Source of the DNA: a virus
Length of the DNA stretch: 64,000 nucleotides
Reading direction: 5' to 3' (one strand)
IMG/VR virus record: IMGVR_UViG_3300042332_000818
Location: 55,390 to 119,389 of that record
Shown here: in pieces, positions 57,781 through 64,000 of the stretch
How the letters are laid out: each line of letters opens with the position of its first letter
How positions within the stretch are numbered: position 1 is the first letter of the stretch
Translations under genes and position numbers: made by a program
The notes under the pieces: model-generated
What the model was told of the DNA's origin: nothing
Database searches by the model: none
What the model saw: the letters and a program-made list of their open reading frames with translations, nothing else

Positions 57781-58600
57781 GTTTTTACCAGAAGATCACA
57801 AATATGTTAGCGTTGATCCTGCTGAGAATATCAGTTGGATGAGTGTTACATCATTGATTAGTAAGCTTAAACAGCCTTTTGAGGCTGAAAAGATTGCTGA
57901 GAAGTCTTCTAAAAACAAAAGATCCAAGTGGTATGGAATGACCAAGGATCAAATCCTTTCTGTATGGAAGGCAGAATCGGAAAGAGCTATTACTGTTGGA
58001 AACTGGTACCACAACCAAAGAGAAGAAGATCTTTTGGGTTTAGATAGTATTGAACGTCACGGTAAGGTTATTCCTATTATGCAACCTTTGGCTGATACTT
58101 CTGGTATTAAAGTTGCTCCAAACCAACGTCTTACAGATGGCATGTATCCTGAGCACTTTGTTTATATGAAGAGCTTGGGTATTTGCGGTCAATCAGATCT
58201 TGTAGAAGTCATAGATGGTGTAGTTCACATTACAGATTACAAAACCAACAAAGAAATCCGTAGTGAGAGTTATAAAGACTGGGAGGGTTTGTCTCAAAAG
58301 ATGAACCACCCAGTCAGCCATCTTGATGACTGCAATCTAAACCACTATAATCTGCAGCTTTCTATCTACATGTATATGATTCTTAAGCATAATCCAAAGC
58401 TTAAGCCCGGTACATTGATGATTCAGCATATTATGTTTGAAGATGAGGGTAAAGATCCAAATGGATACCCTATTCTAAAGACAAACACTGATGGAGATCC
58501 TGTTATTAAAGACATTATATACTACGATATTCCATATCTTAAAGATGAAGTTCTTGCATTAGTCAAGTGGTTTCAGGATAATAAATCTAAATTCAAATGA
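57770..58600 (+). CDS. PD-(D/E)XK nuclease
   Basis: The 276-residue product has G-N-W-Y-H near residue 82, C-G-Q-S-D-L-V-E and I-T-D-Y-K-T-N (active-site D and K), then Y-N-L-Q-L-S-I-Y-M-Y. This is the Cas4/RecB-type core. Inside the packaging block it may trim DNA ends or process concatemers. It is the third such fold in the window. Confidence 0.75.
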   Translation: MAVKFLPEDHKYVSVDPAENISWMSVTSLISKLKQPFEAEKIAEKSSKNKRSKWYGMTKDQILSVWKAESERAITVGNWYHNQREEDLLGLDSIERHGKVIPIMQPLADTSGIKVAPNQRLTDGMYPEHFVYMKSLGICGQSDLVEVIDGVVHITDYKTNKEIRSESYKDWEGLSQKMNHPVSHLDDCNLNHYNLQLSIYMYMILKHNPKLKPGTLMIQHIMFEDEGKDPNGYPILKTNTDGDPVIKDIIYYDIPYLKDEVLALVKWFQDNKSKFK

Positions 58601-59115
58601 TAGTAAGACTCTTTGACGTACAGAATGGTAAGGTTATTCCTTCTGAGCATTGTTATACTTTAGAAAGTTTAAAGAAAATAATGACTGCTTATGATGAGGA
58701 TGCTCCAAAAGTATACACGTACATCTTTTACATGACGTGTCCAGACCCGGACATTAACCCATTCTTTAATGTACTAGAGTCTGAGAAGGAAGAGCTTATC
58801 CTTAGAGAAGTAAATATGGATTACTCTACGGAGGATCCTGAGATACTTGAAGCAATGGATCTGTGCAGAAAGTTATATGAAACACCAACATACCGTGCGT
58901 ATAAGGGTATTGCATCTATGCTTGATAGACTTGCTAGATACATGGAAACTACTGATATTGAGCACGGTAGAGATGGTAACATAAACTCTTTGATTAACGC
59001 AGCTGCTAAATTTGAGCAGATTCGTAATTCATTTAAGGGTGCGTACAGTGATTTGAAAGATGAACAAAAGACTACTGTCCGTGGTGGACAGGGTCTTGCT
59101 TATGACCAATTGTAA
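58597..59115 (+). CDS. Unknown packaging-block protein
   Basis: The 172-residue product starts in an ATGA overlap and is helical in its second half (L-I-N-A-A-A-K-F-E-Q-I-R). It keeps the position just before the terminase seen in related phages. Function unknown. Confidence 0.65.
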   Translation: MIVRLFDVQNGKVIPSEHCYTLESLKKIMTAYDEDAPKVYTYIFYMTCPDPDINPFFNVLESEKEELILREVNMDYSTEDPEILEAMDLCRKLYETPTYRAYKGIASMLDRLARYMETTDIEHGRDGNINSLINAAAKFEQIRNSFKGAYSDLKDEQKTTVRGGQGLAYDQL

Positions 59116-59116
59116 C

Positions 59117-59296
59117 ATGAACGAGAACTTCCAAGATATTCTGTTTCACTACAATCCTTATGAAGAGTTGTGGTATGCTTTTAAACGTGATGATGCAAAT
59201 AGCTACTTTAGTGATAGAAAGTCAATACCGACTTTGTCATCAGCTAAGATTAAAGATCTTATACAAGGTATTTCAAACGGCATAGAGATCGTTTAA
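59117..59296 (+). CDS. Small unknown protein before the terminase
   Basis: I use M-N-E-N-F at 59117, right after the previous stop. The 59-residue product contains Y-N-P-Y-E-E-L-W-Y-A-F-K. Its last base begins the terminase ATG. Function unknown. Confidence 0.6.
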   Translation: MNENFQDILFHYNPYEELWYAFKRDDANSYFSDRKSIPTLSSAKIKDLIQGISNGIEIV

Positions 59297-61470
59297 TGTT
59301 TATTACTGTTCCAACATATAAAAATGGTCAGTGGACTGATACTTCTTTTGAAACAAGAGAAGCTTTCAGAGACTTTTTGCTGACTCTTTTTAAAGAACCG
59401 GGACAGTATGGGTTTGATGAGACTTCTGAAGTATTCCAGGAGCAATCAACAAGATTTAACAAGTTAGGGTATTACACAGACGCACCCTTTAGATCTAAGG
59501 ATTTTGTAAACTATTGGGATCTTGAGAAGAGAAAGTGCAGAAACGGTGTAATTATTATAGGTAAAAAGCAAACCTGGTATCTCAGTAGAGATTACTACAT
59601 GTGGTTAAACTTTCTTCCTATCTATGATAAGGAGGAAAAGAGATACGGATTTGCAAAAGTTCGGGATGCTCAGTATCACATGGCAATGTATGAGATACTT
59701 GCAGAAGTATCCTACAAGCACGTTGCCATTCTAAAGAAACGTCAGATTGCATCGTCTTACTTTCATATGGGTAAGTTGATTAATCAATACTGGTTTGAAG
59801 AAGGTTCTATCTGTAAGATCGGTGCAAGTCTAAAAGATTACATTAACGACAAAGGTTCCTGGAAGTTTCTTGATGAATATGCAAACTTTCTAAACGAACA
59901 CACTGCTTGGTATAGACCAAGTAACCCAAACAAAGTACTTCTTTGGGAACAGAAGATTGAAGTCAGGATAAATAATAGAATTAGTAAGAAGGGTCTTATG
60001 TCTAAGATCCAGGGTATGTCATTTGAAAAAGATGCTACTACTGGTGTAGGTGGACCTGTAACATATTTCTTTCATGAAGAAGCTGGTATTGCTCCCAAGA
60101 TGGATAAGACATATGAGTATATACGCCCTGCTGTTCAGTCTGGGTTTATTACTACTGGTACTTTCATTGCTGCTGGATCTGTGGGTGATCTTGATCAGTG
60201 TGAGCCTCTTAAACAAATGATTTTAAACCCAGAGATAAATGATATCTACGCTGTTGAGACTGATCTTATTGATGATCAAGGTACCATTGGGGTTGCTGGC
60301 CTTTTTATTCCTGAGCAGTGGAGCATGCCTCCTTTTATTGATGAGTGGGGCAACTCACTTGTTAAATCTGCTCTTGAGGCCATTGAAGTAGAAAGAGAGA
60401 AGTGGAAGAAAGATCTACCACCTGAGCAGTATCAGTTACGTATTTCTCAGAAGCCAACAAACATTCAAGAAGCATTTGCTTACAGAAAAGTATCTGTATT
60501 TCCCACAAATCTGGTTTCTGCTCAATTGAAAAGAATTGAAGAAAAAGAGTATCCTTTTGAATTTTTAGAACTAGAATACGGAGAAGACGGAAAAATTGTA
60601 GCAAAAGACTCAAGAAAGTTGCCGATTCGTGAATTTCCTATTTCTAAAAAGACAGAAGATAAGACCGGGGTACTTGTAGTTTATGAAAGACCGGTGGCTA
60701 ATGCAGGGTTTGGTACATACTATGCATCTGTTGACCCTGTAGGTGAGGGTAAAACAACCACCTCAGAGTCTCTCTGTAGCATCTTTGTATACAAGAACCC
60801 AGTGGAGGTTACCCGAGAGACAGATAATGGCATAGACAGCTTTATTGAGCAGGATAAGATTGTTGCTTCTTGGTGTGGTAGATATGATGATCTAAACAAA
60901 ACTCACCAGCAGTTAGAAAAGATTATTGAATGGTACAATGCATGGACTGTTGTAGAAAACAACGTATCACTGTTCTTGCAGTACATGATGTCTAGACGTA
61001 AGCAGAGATACCTTGTACCCAAGAGCCAGATGCTTTTCTTGAAAGATATTGGTTCAAATGCAAATGTGTTCCAAGAATATGGTTGGAAAAACACAGGCAC
61101 TCTGTTTAAGAGTCACCTGCTTTCTTATGCTATTGAGTATTTGAAAGAAGAGATTGACGTTACTACAAAAGCGGATGGTACAATTGTAAGAACCACCTAT
61201 GGTGTGGAGCGCATTCCAGATCCAATGCTTTTGAAAGAGATGATGGCATATCATCCTGGTTTAAACGTTGACCGATTGGTTGCGTTTTCTGCATTAATTG
61301 CCTTTGCTAAGGTGCAGCAATCTAACCGTGGATATGCAAAAAGAAGTGAATCTACAATAAAAGGTTTGGAAAAGTCCGATAATTTGTATAAATTAAAAGT
61401 GAGCCCGTTTAGACATATGGGAGGATCATCTATTTCTAAACCTCGTAATCCGTTTAAAAATTATAAATAA
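59296..61470 (+). CDS. terL: Terminase large subunit
   Basis: The 724-residue product has a P-loop region with L-K-K-R-Q-I-A-S-S near residue 153, where Walker A is degenerate, then Walker B F-F-H-E-E-A-G near 256. The nuclease domain starts A-S-V-D-P-V-G-E-G near 477 and has later Asp/Glu residues of the RNase H-like site. It drives DNA into the capsid and cuts it. Size and motifs fit crAss-like terminases. Confidence 0.85.
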   Translation: MFITVPTYKNGQWTDTSFETREAFRDFLLTLFKEPGQYGFDETSEVFQEQSTRFNKLGYYTDAPFRSKDFVNYWDLEKRKCRNGVIIIGKKQTWYLSRDYYMWLNFLPIYDKEEKRYGFAKVRDAQYHMAMYEILAEVSYKHVAILKKRQIASSYFHMGKLINQYWFEEGSICKIGASLKDYINDKGSWKFLDEYANFLNEHTAWYRPSNPNKVLLWEQKIEVRINNRISKKGLMSKIQGMSFEKDATTGVGGPVTYFFHEEAGIAPKMDKTYEYIRPAVQSGFITTGTFIAAGSVGDLDQCEPLKQMILNPEINDIYAVETDLIDDQGTIGVAGLFIPEQWSMPPFIDEWGNSLVKSALEAIEVEREKWKKDLPPEQYQLRISQKPTNIQEAFAYRKVSVFPTNLVSAQLKRIEEKEYPFEFLELEYGEDGKIVAKDSRKLPIREFPISKKTEDKTGVLVVYERPVANAGFGTYYASVDPVGEGKTTTSESLCSIFVYKNPVEVTRETDNGIDSFIEQDKIVASWCGRYDDLNKTHQQLEKIIEWYNAWTVVENNVSLFLQYMMSRRKQRYLVPKSQMLFLKDIGSNANVFQEYGWKNTGTLFKSHLLSYAIEYLKEEIDVTTKADGTIVRTTYGVERIPDPMLLKEMMAYHPGLNVDRLVAFSALIAFAKVQQSNRGYAKRSESTIKGLEKSDNLYKLKVSPFRHMGGSSISKPRNPFKNYK

Positions 61471-61604
61471 TGTTTACAGCTGTTAATTCAACAAGTGATT
61501 ACGGAAGTATAGCATACGTCTATGTGGATGAATTAGCGGATATGGAGTACACCACAGTTTATGTGATTAACACAATTGACGACGAGAGTTATGAAGGTTT
61601 ATAA
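61470..61604 (+). CDS. Small protein between terminase and portal
   Basis: The 44-residue frame starts in a TAATG overlap with the terminase and ends 14 bases inside the portal gene. It is acidic and beta-rich (Y-T-T-V-Y-V-I-N-T-I). Tight packing on both sides supports it. Function unknown. Confidence 0.55.
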   Translation: MFTAVNSTSDYGSIAYVYVDELADMEYTTVYVINTIDDESYEGL

Positions 61605-64000
61605 TGCCCTAGATCTAAAAGCGGGAGCAAAAGCGGAGTATAATAAAACCGGTACTCTTATTCAGCCTGTTCAGTTTGTTTCTAGAAAAGAAAAAGATGA
61701 AGAGTGGGCGGCCTGGAATATGGACTGGCATGAGTGGCAAGGTATTAAGCAGCTCAGAAGAAACGCTAGAAGACTTCTTAAGAACTATAAGCTTGCAAAA
61801 GGTATCATTGATAAGACTGATTATATCATTGAACCAGACAACGAATATGCAGATCTTGTAGATACATTGATCCAAGAAGATCAATCAGCTCTTGAAATTA
61901 AATTCTACCCTATTATTCCTAACGTTATTAACGTTCTTACTGGTGAGTTTGCTAAACGCTACTCACGTGTAACATTCCGTGCAGTAGATGACATCTCTTA
62001 CAATGAAATGATGGAGATGAAGAGAGTAATGATTGAAGAGACATTACTTGGTCAAGCTGAGCAAAAGCTTGTAATGAATATGATTGCTCAGGGTATGGAT
62101 CCTGAGTCTGAAGAAGCTCAACAAGTTCTTAATAGAGATAGACTTAAGACTCTTCCTGAGATTGAAGATTTCTTTTCTAAAGATTACCGTAACCTTGTTG
62201 AAGAGTGGGCAATGCACCAGCTTAAGGTTGACGAGGAAAGATTTAAAATGCAAGAGCTTGAGGAGCGTGGTTTTCGTGATATGCTTATTTCAGACCGTGA
62301 GTTCTGGCACTTTAAGATGAATGAGGATGACTATGAGGTTGAACTCTGGAATCCTGTACTAACATTCTATCACAAGTCTCCAGATATCCGTTACATTTCT
62401 CAGGGTAACTGGGTTGGTAAGATGGATATGATGACCGTATCTGATATCATTGATAAGTACGGTTACTTGATGACTGAAGATCAGTTGAAGTCATTGGAAG
62501 CTATTTACCCTGTACGTTCTGCAGGTTATCCTATTGGTGGATATCAGAATGATGGAAGTTACTACGATGCTTCTAAGAGCCATGAGTTTAATAGCATTGA
62601 AAACGGTTCATTAGGTTATAGACAGTTTATGTCAACCTATCAAAATAACATGTACACCGGTGACGTTGTAAATGAAATTTTGAGTGAGTCTGAAGATATG
62701 TTTGACAATGAGGCAGCTTTTATGCTTCGTGTTACTACTGTTTACTGGAAGTCACAACGCAGAGTTGGTCACCTTACCAGAATTACTGAGGACGGTGAGA
62801 TCATTCAGGATATTGTAGATGAGACTTACAAGATTACCGAGAAGCCCCTTTACAATAACTCATTTAACAAAAACAAGACAAAAGAGAATCTTGTGTTTGG
62901 TGAGCATATTGAGTGGATTTGGATTAATGAAACTTGGGGTGGTGTTAAGATTGGACCTAATGCTCCTACCTTCTGGGGTCAGAAGAATATGTCAGGATTA
63001 GATCCTATCTACATTGGTATCAATCAGCCTAAAGTTGGAAGACTTAAGTTTCAGTTTAAGGGTGATAATACGTTGTATGGTTGTAAGCTACCAGTTGAGG
63101 GTGCTGTATTCTCAGATCGTAACACACGTTCAACATCTTTGGTAGACTTAATGAAGCCTTACCAGATTGGATACAACATTGTAAACAATCAGATTTCTGA
63201 TATTCTTGTAGATGAGCTAGGCACTGTTATCCTACTAGATCAAAACGCATTACCACGTCACTCTCTGGGAGAAGACTGGGGCAAAAACAATCTGGCTAAA
63301 GCATATGTGGCAATGAAGAACTTCCAGATGTTACCTCTGGATACTTCTATTACCAATACAGAGAATGCTTTGAATTTTCAGCATTATCAAGTTCTTAGCC
63401 TTGAGCAGACTAATCGTTTGATGTCAAGAACAAACCTGGCTAATTACTTTAAGAATCAGGCGTTTGAATCTATCGGTATTAACATGCAGCGTCTTGGTGG
63501 TGCTGTAGAACAACAAACAGCTACTGGGGTACAAGCATCTCTTGAAAGCTCGTATGCACAAACAGAGATTTACTTTATTCAACACTCTGATTACTTGATG
63601 CCACGTGTACACCAAATGCGTACAGACTTGGCACAGTACTACCACAGCAATAGACCTTCTATTCGTCTTCAGTATATTACTACTGCCGATGAGAAGATTA
63701 ACTTCCAGCTTAATGGTACAGATCTCCTCCTTAGAGATCTTAATGTATTCTGCACTACTAAAGCTAATCATAGACAAGTTCTTGAGCAGCTTAAGCAGAT
63801 GGCAATGACCAATAATACTACTGGTGCAACCATTTACGATCTTGGTAATATCCTTAAATCAGATAACATTGCTGAGGTTAGTCGTATTCTTAAAGAAGCT
63901 GAATCTAAGCAACAGGGTCAGAAACAAGCCGAAATGCAGCAAATGCAGCAGATGAAAGAGCAAGAGATTCAGGCTCGTCAGCAAGAAGCTATGATGAAGA
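61591..64000 (+). CDS. Portal protein (3' partial)
   Basis: The frame opens at ATG 61591 and has no stop by the window end, giving at least 803 codons. It contains P-I-I-P-N-V-I-N-V-L-T-G-E-F, a long helical stem region, G-Q-K-N-M-S-G-L-D-P-I and a Gln/Met-rich coiled end (Q-Q-M-K-E-Q-E-I-Q-A-R). This matches the large portals of crAss-like phages that form the DNA entry ring. It follows the terminase, as expected. Confidence 0.85.
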   Translation, partial: MKVYNALDLKAGAKAEYNKTGTLIQPVQFVSRKEKDEEWAAWNMDWHEWQGIKQLRRNARRLLKNYKLAKGIIDKTDYIIEPDNEYADLVDTLIQEDQSALEIKFYPIIPNVINVLTGEFAKRYSRVTFRAVDDISYNEMMEMKRVMIEETLLGQAEQKLVMNMIAQGMDPESEEAQQVLNRDRLKTLPEIEDFFSKDYRNLVEEWAMHQLKVDEERFKMQELEERGFRDMLISDREFWHFKMNEDDYEVELWNPVLTFYHKSPDIRYISQGNWVGKMDMMTVSDIIDKYGYLMTEDQLKSLEAIYPVRSAGYPIGGYQNDGSYYDASKSHEFNSIENGSLGYRQFMSTYQNNMYTGDVVNEILSESEDMFDNEAAFMLRVTTVYWKSQRRVGHLTRITEDGEIIQDIVDETYKITEKPLYNNSFNKNKTKENLVFGEHIEWIWINETWGGVKIGPNAPTFWGQKNMSGLDPIYIGINQPKVGRLKFQFKGDNTLYGCKLPVEGAVFSDRNTRSTSLVDLMKPYQIGYNIVNNQISDILVDELGTVILLDQNALPRHSLGEDWGKNNLAKAYVAMKNFQMLPLDTSITNTENALNFQHYQVLSLEQTNRLMSRTNLANYFKNQAFESIGINMQRLGGAVEQQTATGVQASLESSYAQTEIYFIQHSDYLMPRVHQMRTDLAQYYHSNRPSIRLQYITTADEKINFQLNGTDLLLRDLNVFCTTKANHRQVLEQLKQMAMTNNTTGATIYDLGNILKSDNIAEVSRILKEAESKQQGQKQAEMQQMQQMKEQEIQARQQEAMMK

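Noticed and set aside
1-64000. Stop-codon recoding (TAG or TGA), known in some crAss-like phages
   Set aside because: Several well-supported genes end in TAG or TGA with tight overlaps to the next gene, so all three stops are used.
1-64000. CRISPR array, integrase, transposase or insertion sequence
   Set aside because: No regularly spaced repeats with spacers, no integrase or DDE transposase motifs and no terminal repeats were seen.

Overview
The window is about 64 kb of a double-stranded DNA tailed phage, most likely a crAss-like phage (Crassvirales) infecting a Bacteroidota host. The evidence is a giant virion-type RNA polymerase with a DxDxD core (DFDAD) next to a second giant protein; a packaging block of HU/IHF-like protein, terminase large subunit and portal; a family B DNA polymerase module; a 47-residue basic protein before PhoH of a type I know from this group; and host-type promoters with TTTG or GTTG, a 20-base spacer and TAnnTTTG. 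One cargo protein carries a type IX secretion C-terminal domain, which points to a host with that system, so a Flavobacterium-, Cytophaga- or Chitinophaga-like host fits better than Bacteroides. No integrase or lysogeny gene is seen. TAA, TAG and TGA are all used as stops, so the standard code applies.

Layout. 2-10763 (+): the RNA polymerase (its start lies before the window) and a 1495-residue nuclease/ejection-type protein. 11056-17138 (+): a coupled set of exported proteins: a type IX-sorted cohesin/dockerin-like protein, a membrane-anchored Ala-rich protein, a CsgG-like protein, a Gly/Ser-rich outer-membrane-like protein, a PA14 protein and a small exported protein. 17183-19079 (+): holin-like protein, GH19 endolysin, two small basic proteins and PhoH. 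19218-33722 (-): replication and recombination (DUF932 protein, DNA polymerase, PD-(D/E)XK nuclease, MoxR ATPase with a metallopeptidase/VWA partner, RusA-like resolvase, primase, SSB-like protein, RecA-like ATPase, DnaB-like helicase). 33942-34885 (+): a TM/coiled-coil cassette with nested spanin-like genes. 34918-56390 (-): DnaA domain IV protein, uracil-DNA glycosylase, SF2 helicase, HNH protein, many small accessory genes, tRNAs, structured RNAs, a ParB-like protein, two iteron-like repeat clusters, an outer-membrane barrel, acyl-CoA thioesterase, thymidylate synthase and a HAD phosphatase. 56484-64000 (+): packaging and portal genes; the portal runs off the window.

How it fits together. 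Replication genes run leftward from a promoter near 33780, and virion genes run rightward from promoters near 56427, 10974 and 17121. Convergent ends carry strong hairpin terminators. The accessory region from about 40 to 51 kb is the richest in unexplained structure: a tRNA-Leu-like locus with two T-arms, a 130-base switch-like RNA, a start codon buried in a 14-bp inverted repeat, a leader motif repeated before five genes, and origin-like repeats. The exported-protein set at 11-17 kb is the best candidate for an undescribed system. I read it as remodelling of the host surface or an outer-membrane conduit used during infection; this is inference from domains and signal peptides only. All family calls were made by eye, without database searches.
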